In this document: piece after piece, positions 22,967 to 34,121 of the stretch
How the letters are laid out: each line of letters begins with the position of its first letter
Numbering within the stretch: the first letter of the stretch is position 1
NCBI GenBank assembly: GCA_037957365.1
Contig: JARHVA010003186.1
Span: 1,741,501-1,805,500, forward strand
DNA: 64,000 nucleotides
Direction: 5' to 3'
Origin: Torreya grandis
Taxonomy: Eukaryota; Streptophyta; Pinopsida; Cupressales; Taxaceae
The notes under the pieces: model-generated
Databases searched by the model: none
The model's input: the letters and a program-made list of their open reading frames with translations, nothing else
Told to the model about the DNA's origin: nothing
Translations under genes and position numbers: made by a program

Positions 22967-24564
22967 CTGAAGGAATTCGAAAAGGCTGAAACAAAACTCC
23001 CGCAAAGACCAAGGCAAGAAAATAATTTCTTTAGACTTTTTGTCTGAAGGAATTCCTTCGAACAAAAAGTCCGAAGAAATTCGGGGAGCAAGTAGAAAGC
23101 TCGGGGAAGAACTCTGAAAAAGGAACAAGGCAATTCTTGCAGACTTTTTGTCTGCAGGAAAAATTCCACAAAAAAAGCCCGTGGGGGAAAAGTTTGAAGG
23201 AAAGGAAGCACAACAAGAAATTCAAGGAAACTCCAAGGGGTGACGGGCCTGAGGATGTTAAAATCAAGCACGTCAAACTAGCCGTTGGGTATTCAAACAC
23301 AGTGACGGGTGTGCGAACGTCAATTTCAAGGCTCGTGAAATAGCCATTGATTTTGAAAAAGCCTTAAAGAGGAGCCCAAAGAACGCAGTGACCCACCAAA
23401 AGATAGCCCCGAGGGGCTGAAGGAGCCAGAAAGAGACAAAGCAAGGAAGAAGACAAAGTGTAGGAAAAGACAAAGTAGTCTAAGTGGTGAGGAGAGGTGA
23501 GTGATTTCCAGGTGGTCATCAAACGGCACAAACAGTAAATGACACAGCTTGTCTTCTCCATTTTGCATTTATAAGAGGACAGACCACGTGAATATCTAGA
23601 AAGATCAGTCTATTTGTAGAAAAGAGGTGCGACCTGTGCTTTCACATTAATGCTTGAATGCCAAAGTCAAGATCGGCGACTACACATCATGGTTCTAGCA
23701 GGTCTTTTCCAAAAGAATGACATCAGCAACAGTGATTTCCTCTTCTCGATGCTCTCAACGCACATGGGCCAGCTTGTCAAGAGCGCCAAAATATTTTCAA
23801 AAGAAGCACCAAGTTCTCTTCTCCTCTTTCTATATATTGTAAAAATTCTCGTTTGAGAAGGATTGATTCTCTCAGCCTTAAGGCAAAACTCTGCCCAAAA
23901 TTCTCTCGGGCTTGTAAGGCAAAACTCTGCCATATTTTACCTTGAATCAAGACTTAGCATTTTTACCTCCATTTGGACTTGCACTCAAGCACATGTCTAT
24001 GTTTTCTTTTTTGTGTTAAGTCATTTCCTTTTATTCTTCTCACAAATCAATTCCAGCATGTCTAGCGCATTGTGAAGTTTCTTTTCTGCAGGTCTGCCAG
24101 AAGTATCTACAGCAAGAATATAGGCGCATGTGAATAGGCTGTCAAAGTGTGTCTCAAAATACCTTTGATAGTTCCTTCCTCCCTTTATCTCTATGAACCC
24201 CTGACTCATTGACACATAAGAGTTTCCCACATCAGATGAAGTGTATGGGCACTTCTTCTTGGTGAAAAGTGTATATTCGGGCTGGGTGGATCAATTTTTT
24301 TTGGTGTATCACCCCTTTTTGTTTTTTAGGTTTAGGTTCTATTTTAGCATCTCTCTCTCCCTTTTCATCCCCCCTTTTTCCATTTATTTGTTAGCAGTAG
24401 GAGAAATCAGGGCCTAAAGGATACATCAGAGGGAGCTAGCCCTTATCTAGAGACTCTCCCCTCCAGCTTCGCTGGTCCCACAGGTGAGAGGGGAGTTTCC
24501 ATTTTGATGTGTGGAAGGGTGGGAGCTAGGCATCCTACCCCAGGTGCAATCCACTGCATCAACA

Positions 24565-25487
24565 ATAGCTCTCTTGTCAAAAGCCTTTTTGACCTGAGCT
24601 AGATGTGCCTCTAGTGTCTTCATTGCAAGGTCCCATGTCTCTTCAAGTTCTATGAGTTCTGCCAATCTCACATTCATGGGTTCATCTTCTAGTAGCTCTA
24701 GCTGATGGGCTAGCTCTAATGCAGGCAACTCAAGAGAAATGGGTAACTTGGCCTACCTTCCATATACTAGAACATATGGACAATTGCCAACGACAACTTT
24801 AGGAGTTCCCTGGTCAGCCCACAAGGCTATCTTCAACTTGGTGTGGCATGTCCTCTGATTCTCCTCCATGGTCCTCTTGATAATCTTCAACAAATTTTTA
24901 TTTGTGGACTCAACCAACCTGTTGCCTTGAGGATAATAGTTTGAGGAAGTGCTGACGTAGATATCCATTTTGAGATCCCATTCACTTATTTTCAAACCAA
25001 GGAAAGCCAAAGCATTATTAGATATGATAGTGGATGGAACACCAAACTTGGTCACAATGCTGTCATAGAAATCTTAGACTGCACATTCGTTTGCTTCCTT
25101 CAATGCAATGGCTTCCACCCACCTAGTGAAGTAATTAGTTGCAGTAAGCACCCACTTATGCCCTACACTTGATGGGGGGTTGATTACGTCAATGAAGTCC
25201 AAACCCCACTGCATGAATGGTTGCTCTACTTGAATTGAGTTGAGAGGGAAAGCCGCTAGCCTTTGCTTACCTGTGAAGAGAGCACATTCCTGACACTTCC
25301 TCACCCATGCATAAGCATCCTTGAAGATGTTGGGCCAATAGTAACCAACCCTCATGATCTTTGTTGTAGTAGGCCTTGGAGCAAAATGACCTCCTGTAGG
25401 CCCATCATGGAAATGCTCCAAAAGCTTGGCTACTTGATCATCATCTACGCACCTCAGGAGCACTTCATTGAGGTCTCTTCTGAACAA
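24565..25487 (-). pseudogene. B integrase, N-terminal and core part
   Basis: The zinc-binding region at 25,074-25,487 has FHDGPTGGHFAP, WPNIFKDAYAWVRKCQECA and QWGLDFIDVINPPSS (first catalytic Asp present). The core at 24,753-25,055 has STIISNNALAFL, where the expected second Asp is Asn, and NRLVESTNKNL with the Glu kept. The tail ends at the solo LTR at 24,565 after KKAFDKRA. The changed Asp alone would stop strand transfer. Confidence 0.9.
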
Positions 25488-25498
25488 AACCTCGTCAA

Positions 25499-26431
25499 CT
25501 AAAGCATAAGGTATGGACTAAAGTCTGAAATACCTTCTTTTTGCTTTGTCCATACCTTGAGGCATTCACCTGTTAGCAGAAAGTGTGTCATATCATGGAG
25601 CCAACTAATGTGAGGTGGAAGTGCATCTGCTTGTAGGTTATCTTGTGTTACCAAGATGACCTCATTGTCTTCATGAAGATCATCAACCATATGCTCACAT
25701 AAGCCTTTACCTCTTACTAGCTTAGTGACCTTGATCTCCACGTCATACTCCATGACTTTAGTAATCTAACCAACTCTTTTTTCGCTCAAATCCTTATTAA
25801 GAAGGAAGTCTCTTACTCTAGGATGAGACACCATAAGGTGGATTTTTTTGTTGGATAGCACTGCCCTGAACTTCTTGAGGCTCCTTAATGCTGTAAGGAC
25901 TTGCTTTTCTACAAAGGTATACCTCACCTCACACTCTTCAAGCCCCTAATTGAAAAATGTTAATCGCTACTCAATTCCTTCACCATTTCTTTGCATCAAC
26001 ATAGCTGATATATTATCAATGTTGGCAAAATCATACAATATGAAATCCCTTAAGAAATCAGGATTCATAAGTGTGGGTGCTTGAGCGATGAATTGCTTGA
26101 TAGCCTCAAATGCTAACTTGCCTTCATTTGACTAAGTGAACACTTGGTTCTTTTTCAGCATAGCAGTGATGGGTTTGACCAAACTTGTAAAACTAGGGAT
26201 AAATCTTCTCATGAAGTTTATCTTTCCAAGGAAACTTTGGAGTCCCTTCTTATGTTTGGGCAATGATAAGGCTAAGATGGCACTCATTCTCTCAGGATCA
26301 ATGGACAACCCCTCCTTTGAGATGATGTGGCTCAGCAGCTTGCCTTCATGCATGACAAACACACACTTATTGGGATTCAATGAAATCCCATACTCTCTGC
26401 ACATTTCAAAAATCAGCCTTAGGTGGTTCAT
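25499..26431 (-). pseudogene. B end of RT and RNase H
   Basis: It starts in sense at a deletion joint (26,431) and reads MNHLRLIFEMCREYGISLNP, ISKEGLSIDPERM and LPKHKKGLQSFLGKINFMRR, the region just after the catalytic palm. RNase H-end sequence follows (MEYDVEIKVTKLVRGKGLCE). The YLDD palm, protease and archaeal-type RNase H are missing upstream. Confidence 0.85.
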
Positions 26432-26529
26432 GTGTTTATGAACCTTAACTTTTTTGCTGAGTTTAAAGGTAATTCAACAAACTAAAAAGGAATACCTATA
26501 CAAGTCAATCTTGTAGTCACTTTTGGCAT
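26432..26529 (-). pseudogene. Fourth gag start of B, fused by deletion to RT
   Basis: From an ATG at 26,529 the reading begins MPKVTTRLTCIGIPF and ends after about 30 codons (one stop), where it joins RT sequence at about 26,431. It lies downstream in sense of the R-U5 fragment 26,703-27,292. The deletion removed most of gag, all protease and most of RT relative to A1 and C. Confidence 0.8.
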
Positions 26530-26702
26530 GAAAGATAGCTATTGCTCTACCATCAAATAGCTAGGTGTTTTTTGGAGTCGTTAGATGCTGAAAGATGAAA
26601 GCTACCATACTGCAAATTGATCAAAATAGCATCAAACTTGACCAATCTTCCATACAAAATGGAAGTGAAAATAGTAGTGAGTCCCACCAAGCATGCCAGA
26701 AC

Positions 26703-29191
26703 TGTTATAGCTTGGAATTGCACCCTATGAGAGAGTTCTTCAGGCTACCTCATTTCCATCTACAAGCATGGGGACAACATCAGGATGTAGGCATCTATGG
26801 TGAGGTTAAACCTCTAGGTTTTTTCATGAGGCTAGTTCCTCAGGTGCTTCACTTCAGCTCTTGATTCTCACACTAAAATCTACTATTAGCTAAGGAAAAG
26901 GGGGTAGGAGGATGATTGAAAATAAATCTAAGCTAAGGGAGGTGATGCACCAAAAAGAAGTGATCCACTTGGTCTAGGAAAAGAGTCAACTACTGATGAA
27001 CCCAAACAAGACACAGGCTATTCTGGTTCTATCTCAAGGCCATAGGCATGGAGCTTTTGCGTGGAGGTTGAAGGTAAGCCTTACGCTTTGAAGGATAACA
27101 AAAATAGGTCTATGGGAGACACTATGAACTGGTAACACTTCAAAGAGAGCTCGACACACAAACACTTGACTTAATCCTACACAAAACCGAAAGGATTAAA
27201 AACAAGGTATTAGAAAAAATCATAGGTGATGAGTGACAATCATACATTCTGCAAATGAAACCAAATGTGCACACTTGTTTTAACCATAAACACTCATCTT
27301 GGAAAACCTTCTTGAAAAATGTTTACTTGGTCGGGCATAAAAACCATGTCCCACATTGGTACGCTCATATTGGATTTCTTCATTTGCTCCACAATGTTGA
27401 TTGACATACCCCAAGCCTTTTCCTGGGTTTTGGGAGCAACAACTACTAGCTTTGTCAGTGAGAGCGGTGACAAGAGGTTCTTTGAAAGCTTCTTGATTGT
27501 CACCCATATTCCTTCTCTTAAACCTTGTGTTTGTTGAGGTTGGGATGTGGACCAAATTGGGAGTAGCCTGTGGATTGGATGCATAGCACTCTTTTTGCTC
27601 ACTGATGACCATTGAGGCTTTTGGCTGGTTTGACCCTTAATCTGAGCCTTGTTTTTGTGGAGGTTTCTCTCACTTTGTCAGTGTGAGCACCTCTGTGCTT
27701 TGGGCCATTAGAGCCTGGTTATATCCATAAGCAACAACTTGCTGCCATTGATCATGGAATGCCTGGTTGGAGCCATTAGTTGGGACAATGGATTGTCCAA
27801 AAGAATGATTCCAAGGCATTATCCCTTTAGCCTCTTGAGCCACATTATTCTAAATCGGGACCAAAGAGTTGGAAGGGCTTGCAGTGTTTGGATTATAATT
27901 ATGTTGTCTAGCATAATTAGGCTGCCCCTATTCTCAGAAAACTCCTTTGTAGGGTGGCTTATTAGCTTGTTAAGGCTGCTGCTGAGGCTGATACAGAGCT
28001 TGATAAGGCTTGTTGTAAGCTTGCCTCTTGACATTGACCACATCATTCCCTAAGGATTGGAGCATGCTTTTCAATTCCGAGTAATTCTTCTACTCTTGGA
28101 AGTCATTGATTCCACTAGTAGGGGTCTTCTCTTGCTTAGGTGAAGGCACAACAACAATTGTTGGCATTGGAAGTATAGCATCAAGTGGAGGAATGACTAC
28201 AAGAGGTGGTTTGATCACTGGAAAAAGAGGAATTGGGGGTCTGGGGGTAAGCTTGCCACCCTAAACTTGGCAATTTTTTGCCTTGATGGCCACCTTGTAT
28301 GCATCTGGTAGTATGTCTCTTCCCATAGATTGAATCATTACAACTATGCCATTGTTTGAGAGCCTTCAAGTAATACAAGAAAACAAAGTTCAGTGATGAT
28401 CTAATAGCGACTGGAATTCTATCCCATGCCTTCTAAAATCTTGTATTGAAGTCTTGCATGACTTCATGAGGAACTCTCTTGATTGTGGTCAACTGCTCTG
28501 CAAGTGACAGATGATCACTCTTATCTGTAAACCTTTTACATAAAGCTATTATTAACTCATCCTATGAGTGGATAAAATTAGGAGCTAGGCCCCTATACAA
28601 GTCTAATGCCTTTCCTTTGAAGGATACAACCAATATCCTAACAACCATGTTCTCCACTGTGATATTGTGAATGTTATAGAAGTTGGATATGTCCGTTATG
28701 TGCTTAGTAGGAGTTACAGCTTGGTCTTCTGTGTAATAAGGAACACTTTTGAGGGCTCTTAGTGGCATAGGATCATACGGTGGTAAGTTCAAAGGGCTTT
28801 GGCCGTTGAAGCCCACAAAAGCTCTTTGGGGAATCATAGCAGTAGGAGGGGCTGACAAAGATCTTGTGTAAGTATGCTTTATGATTGGTTTAAGAAAGTA
28901 GCTTCTTACGTAAGGGTGAGTATGGGCGAATCTTAACTTTTTTGTTGAGTTTAAAGGTAATTCAACAAACTCAAAAGGAATACCTGTAGAAGTCAATCTT
29001 GTAGTCACTTTTGGCATGAAAGATAGCTATTGCTTTGCCACCAAATAGCTGGGTGTTCTTTGGAGTCGTCAGATGTTGGAAGATGAAAGCTACCACTACT
29101 GCAAATTGATCAAAACAACATCAAACTTAACCAATCTTCCATAAAAAATGGAAGTGAAAATGGTAGTGAGTCCCACCGAGCATGCCAAAGC
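26703..29191 (-). repeat. B tandem unit 1 (R-U5 fragment, leader, gag)
   Basis: 2,489 bp. The piece at 26,703-27,292 is the R-U5 part of the B LTR, without U3 or TATA. It joins gag-protease linker sequence at ATAAACA/CTCATCTTGG. Units 2 and 3 have the same joint. The gag of this unit spans 27,293-29,017. Confidence 0.92.
27293..29017 (-). pseudogene. B gag copy 1 (decayed)
   Basis: It starts MPKVTTRLTSTGIPFEFVEL at 29,017, with PLNLPPYDPMP and YNIHNITVENMVVRILVVSF. After stops, it ends in the linker WDMVFMPDQVNIFQEGF, just short of where protease would begin. At least three breaks. It is shorter and more damaged than copy 2. Confidence 0.88.
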
Positions 29192-31629
29192 TATTGTAGC
29201 TTGGAATTGCACCCCTGTGAAAGAGTTCTTCAGGCTCCCTCATTTCCAGCTACAAGCATGGGGACAACCTCAGGATGTGGGTATCCTATGGTGAGGTTGA
29301 ACCTCTAGGTTTTTTTATGAGGCTAGTTCCTTAGGTGCTTCACTTCAGCTCTTAATTCTTAGACTAGAATCTACTATTAGCTAAGGAAAAGGGGGTAGAA
29401 AGATGACTGAAAAGAAATCTAAGCTAAGGGAGGTGATGCACCAGAAATAAGTGATCTACTTGGTTTGGGAAAAGAGCCAACTACTAATGAACCCAAATAG
29501 GACACAGGCTATTCTGATTCTATCTCAAGGCCATAGGCATGGAGCTTTTACATGGAGGTTGAAGGGAAGCCTTATAATTTGAAGGATAACAAAAATAGGT
29601 CTACGGGAGACACTATGAAATGGTAACACTTCAAAGATATCTCGACACACATACACCTCACACAATCCTACACAAAACCAAAAGGATTAAAAGCAAGGTG
29701 TTGGAAAAAATCATAGGTAATGAATGATAATCATACATTCTGCAAATGAAACTAAATGTGCACTCTTGTTTTAAACATAAACACTCATCTTGGACAAACC
29801 TTCCTGAAGAATGTCTACTTGGTCGGGCATGAAAAGCATGTCCCACAATGGTACACTCATGCTAGATTTCTTCATTTGCTCCATAATGTTGATTGGTGTA
29901 CCCCAAGCCTTTGCCTAGGTTTTGAGAGCAACAACTATTGGCTTTGTCAGTGAAGGAGCAGTGACAAGAGGTTCTTTGAAAGCTTCTTGTTTGTCACCTG
30001 TATTCCTTCTCTTAAACCTTGTGTTTGTTGAGACTGAGATGTGGGCAAAATTAGGAGTAGCCTGCGGATTGGATGCATAACACTCCTCTTGCTCACTGAT
30101 GACCATTGATGCTTTCAGCTGGTTTGACCCCTATTTCAAGCCTTGTTCTTGTGGAGGATGCTCTCACTTTGTTAGCGTGGGCACCTCTGTGCTTTGGGCC
30201 ATAAGAGCCTAGTTATATCCATAAGCAACAACCTGCTACCATTGATCATTGAACGCCTGGTTGGAGCCATTAGTTAGGCCAATGGATTGTCGAAAAGAAT
30301 GATTCCAAGGCATTGTCCCTTCAGCCTCCTAAGCCACATTGTTTTGAATTGGGACCAAAGAGTTGGAAGGGCCTGCAGTGTTTGGATTATAATTATGTTG
30401 TCTAACATAGTTAGGCTGCCCCTATTCTCAAAAACCTCCTTTGTAAGGTGGCCTATTAGCTTGATAAGGCGGCTACTAACATTGATACAGAGCTTGATAA
30501 GGCTTGCTATAAGCTTGCCTCTTGACATTTACCACATCATTCTCTAAGGATTGGAGTATGCTTTTCAATTCCAAGCAATTCTTCTGCTCTTGAGAGTCAT
30601 TGGATCCACTAGTAGGGGTCTTCTCTTTCTTAGGTGAAGGCACAACATCAATTTTTGGCATTGGAAGTATAACATCAAGTGGAGGAAAGACTGCCATAGG
30701 TGGTCTGATCGCTTGAAAAAGAGGAATTGGGGGTCTTGGAGTAAGCTTGCCAGCCTGAACTAGGCAATTTTCTGCCTTGATAGCCACCTCGTGTGCATCT
30801 GATAGTATGTCTCCTCCCATAGATTGAATCATTACAGCTATGTCACTGTTGAGAGCCTTCAAGTAATAAAAGAAAGCAAAGTTTGGAGATGGTCTAACAA
30901 CTGCTGGAATTCTATCCCACGCCTTTTGAAATCTCGTATTGAAGTCTTGCATGACTTCATGAGGAGCTCTCTTGATTATGGTCAACTGCTCTGCAAGTGA
31001 CAGATGATCACTCTTATCTACAAACCTTTTACATAAGGCTATTCCCAACTCATCCCATGAGTGCATAGAATTAGGAGCTAGGCCTCTATACAAGTCTAAT
31101 GTCTTTCCTTTGAAGGATACAACCAATATCCTAACAACCACGTTCTCCACTGTGATATTGTGAATGTTGTAGAAGTTGGCTATGTCCGTTATGTGCTTAG
31201 TAAGAGTTACAGCTTGGTCTCTTGTGTAATAAGGAACACTTTTGAGGGCTGCTACTGGCATATGATCATACGGGCTTTGGCTATTGAATCCCACAAAATC
31301 TCTTTGGGGAATTATAGCAACAAGCGGGTCTGACAAAGATCTCCTTGTGTAAGTATGCTTTATGACTGGTTTAAGAAAGTAGCTTCTTACGTAAGGGTGA
31401 GTATGGGCTAACCTTAACTTTTTTGCTGAGTTTAAAGGTAATTCAACAAACTCAAAAGGAATAGCTACTACTTTGCCACCAGATAGCTGGGTGTTCTTTG
31501 GAGTCGTCAGATGCTGGAAGATGAAATCTACCATTGTTGCAAATTGATCAAAACAACGTCAAACTTGACCAATCTTCCATAAAAAATGGAAGTGAAAATG
31601 GTAGTGAGTCCCATCGAGCATGCTAGAAC
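29192..31629 (-). repeat. B tandem unit 2 (R-U5 fragment, leader, gag)
   Basis: 2,438 bp. The R-U5 fragment is at 29,192-29,783 and gag at 29,784-31,534. It is shorter than its sisters by about 50 bp, mostly because of a deletion of about 43 bp around the gag start. Confidence 0.92.
30476..31534 (-). CDS. B gag copy 2: 352-codon open gag with a new N-terminus
   Basis: This is the longest open frame in the window. The core is normal for the family: IPFEFVELPLNSAKKLRLAH, LSLAEQLTIIKRAPHEVMQD, FNTRFQKAWDRIP and YYLKALNSDIAVMIQSMGGD. About 43 bp that hold the usual start (MPKVTTR...) are missing, and translation would begin in former leader sequence, adding 24 new residues before IPFEF. The stop comes after the SLENDVVNVKRQ region; the rest of gag continues broken to 29,784. 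No CCHC is included. Its openness may be chance or may reflect recent activity. Confidence 0.75.
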   Translation of the reverse strand: MVDFIFQHLTTPKNTQLSGGKVVAIPFEFVELPLNSAKKLRLAHTHPYVRSYFLKPVIKHTYTRRSLSDPLVAIIPQRDFVGFNSQSPYDHMPVAALKSVPYYTRDQAVTLTKHITDIANFYNIHNITVENVVVRILVVSFKGKTLDLYRGLAPNSMHSWDELGIALCKRFVDKSDHLSLAEQLTIIKRAPHEVMQDFNTRFQKAWDRIPAVVRPSPNFAFFYYLKALNSDIAVMIQSMGGDILSDAHEVAIKAENCLVQAGKLTPRPPIPLFQAIRPPMAVFPPLDVILPMPKIDVVPSPKKEKTPTSGSNDSQEQKNCLELKSILQSLENDVVNVKRQAYSKPYQALYQC

Positions 31630-32220
31630 TGTTATAGCTTGGAATTGCACCCTTGTGAAAGATCTCTTCAGTCTCCCTCATTTCCAGCTATAAGCATGGG
31701 GACAACCTCAGGATGTGGGTATCCTATGGTGAGGTTGAACCTCTAAGCTTTTTTATGAGGCTAGTTCCTCAGGTGCTTCACTTTAGCTCTTGATTCTCAC
31801 ACTAAAATCTACTATTAGCTAAGGAAAATGGGGTAGAAGGATGACTGAAAAGAAATCTAAGCTAAGGGAGGTAATGCACCAAAAAGAAATGATCCACTTG
31901 GTCTGGGAAAAGAGCCAACTACTGATGAACCCAAACAAGACACAGGCTATTTTGGTTCTATCTCAAGGCCATAGGCATGGATTTTTTGCGTGGAGGTTGA
32001 AGGGAAACCTTACGCTTTGAAGGATAACAAAAATAGGTCTACGGGAGACACTATGAACTGGTAACACTTTAAAGAGAGCTCGACACACAGACACTTCACA
32101 CAATCCTACACAAAACTGAAAGGATTAAAGCAAGGTGTTGGAAAAAATCATAGGTGATGAATGACAATCATACATTCTACAAATGAAACCAAATGTGCAC
32201 ACTTGTTTTAAACATAAACA

Positions 32221-33947
32221 CTCATCTTGGACTAACCTTCCTAAAGAATGTCTACTTGGCCGGGCATGAAAAGCATGTCCCACATTGGTATGCTCACGCT
32301 GGATTTCTTCATTTGCTCCATAATGTTGATTGGCATACCCCAAGCCTTTGCCTGGGTTTTGAGAACAACTATTGGCTTTGTCAGTGAAGGAGTGGTGACA
32401 AGAGGTTCTTTGAAAGCTTCTTGATTGCCACCCATATTCCTTCTCTTAAACCTTGTGTTTGCTGAGACTGGGATGTGGACCAAATTGGGAGTAGCCTGTG
32501 GATTAGATGCATAGCACTCCTCTTGCTCACTGATGACCATTGAGGCTTTCAGCTGGTGTGACCCCTAATCTGAGCCTTGTTCTTATGGAGGTTTCTCTTG
32601 CTTTGTTAGCGTGGGCACCTCTGTGCTTTGGGCCATAAGAGCTTGGCTATATCCATAAGCAACAGCCTGCTGCCATTGATCATTGAATGCCTGGTTGGAG
32701 ACATTAGTTGGGACAATGGATTGTCCAAAAGAATGATTCTAAGGCATTGTCCCTTCAACTTCCTGAGCCATATTGTTCTGAACTAGTACCAAAGAGTTGG
32801 ACAGGCCTGCATCATTTGGATTATAATTACGCTGTCTAGCATAGTTAGGCTGCCCCTGTTCTCAGAAACCTCCTTTATAGGGTGGCCTATTAGCTTGATA
32901 AGGCTGCTACTGAGGCTGATACAGAGATTGATAAGGGTTTCTGTAAGCTTGCCTCTTGACATTGACCACATCATTACCCAAGGATTGGAGCATGCTTTTC
33001 AATTCCAAGTAATTCTTTTGCTCTTGGGAGTCATTGGATCCACTAGTAGGGGTCTTCTCTTGCTTAGGTGAAGGCACAAAAACAATTGTTGGCATTGGAA
33101 GTATAACATCAAGTGGAGGAATGACTGCAGGAAGTGGTTTGATTGCTAGAAAAAGAGGAATTGGGGGACTGAGAGTAAGCTTGCCACCCTGAACTAGGCA
33201 ATTTTCTGCCTTGATGGCCACCTCATATGCATCTAGTAGTATGTCTCCTCTTGTAGATTGAATCATTACAACTATGTCACTATTGAGAGCCTTCAAGTAA
33301 TACAAGAAAGCAAAGTTCAGAGATGGTCTAACAGCTACTAGAATTCTATCTCACGCCTTCTAAAATCTCGTATTGAAGTCTTGCATGACTTCATGAGGAG
33401 CTCTCTTGATTGTGGTCAACTACTCTGTAAGTGATAGATGATCACTCTTATCTATAAACCTTTTACATAAGGCTATTACCAACTCATCCCATGAGTGGAT
33501 AGAATTAGGAGCTAGGCCGCTATACAAGTCTAATGCCTTTCCTTTGAAGGATATAACCAGTATCCTAACAACCACATTCTCCACTGTGATATTGTGAATG
33601 TTGTAGAAGTTGGCTATGTCCATTATGTGCTCAGTAGGACTTAAAACTTGGTCTATTGTGTAATAAGGAACACTTTTGAGGGCTGCTACTGGCATATGAT
33701 CATATTGTGGTAAGTTCAAAGGGATTTGGCCGTTGAAGCCCACAAAAGCTCTTTGGGGAATCATATTAGCAAGAGGGTCTGACAAAGATCTCCTTGTGTA
33801 AGTATGCTTTATGATTGGTTTAAGAAATTAGATTCTTACATAAGGGTGAGTATGGGTGAACCTTAATTTTTTTGTTGAGTTTAAAGGTAATTCAACAAAC
33901 TCAAAATGAATAATTGCAAAAGTTGATCTTGTAGTCACTTTTGGCAT
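32221..33947 (-). pseudogene. B gag copy 3 (decayed)
   Basis: The ATG is at 33,947. Clear blocks are PQRAFVGFNGQIPLNLPQYD, YNIHNITVENVVVRILVISF, YYLKALNSDIVVMIQSTRGD and, at the end, KKSSVSIPMWDMLFMPGQVD. Stops occur near the start and around 33,390. It is the closest gag to the 5' LTR. Confidence 0.88.
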
Positions 33948-34097
33948 GAAAGATAGCTACTGCTCTGCCACCAGATAGTTGGGTGTTCTTTGGAGTCATT
34001 AGATGCTGGAAGATGAAAGCTACCACTGCTGCAAATTGATCAAAACAACATCAAACTTGACCAATCTTCCATAAAAAATGGAAGTGAAAATGGTAGT

Positions 34098-34117
34098 GAG
34101 TCCCACCGAGCGTGCTA
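34098..34117 (-). other. B primer-binding site
   Basis: In sense it reads TAGCACGCTCGGTGGGACTC, four bases inside the LTR end. It matches the A1 and LARD sites (TGGCAYGYCC..TGGGAC) apart from a worn second base. The same site follows each R-U5 fragment, for example near 31,609, 29,171 and 26,680. Confidence 0.6.
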
Positions 34118-34121
34118 GAAC

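Larger units (their letters stand above)
22111..24564 (+). mobile_element. Solo A-type LTR in B integrase (plus strand)
   Basis: 2,454 bp, from TGTTGACCATTTTTTGCCC to ...CCACTGCATCAACA, the same ends as the A-family LTRs, but in the opposite direction to its host. Flanking five bases are GTAGA and ATAGC, so the duplication is worn or absent. U3 contains a GGTTCAA-rich stretch (22,410-22,800) and a 36-bp perfect palindrome (22,931-22,966). TATA-like CTATATATT lies at 23,830. It interrupts integrase between an AFDKRA block and STTKTLKEGD. Confidence 0.88.
31630..34121 (-). repeat. B tandem unit 3 (R-U5 fragment, leader, gag)
   Basis: 2,492 bp. The R-U5 fragment is at 31,630-32,220 and gag at 32,221-33,947. 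It lies directly after the primer site of the full 5' LTR, so in sense this is the first gag of the element. Confidence 0.92.

Noticed and set aside
22931..23082. Spaced palindromic repeats as a CRISPR-like array
   Set aside because: Spacing is irregular, units differ, no spacers of constant length, and the region is the U3 of a plant LTR.
23128..23333. Minus-strand Ser/Phe/Leu-rich frames around 22,742-23,568
   Set aside because: They lie antisense to the solo LTR U3 and reflect GAAGG/TTCCTTC-type repeats, not protein selection.
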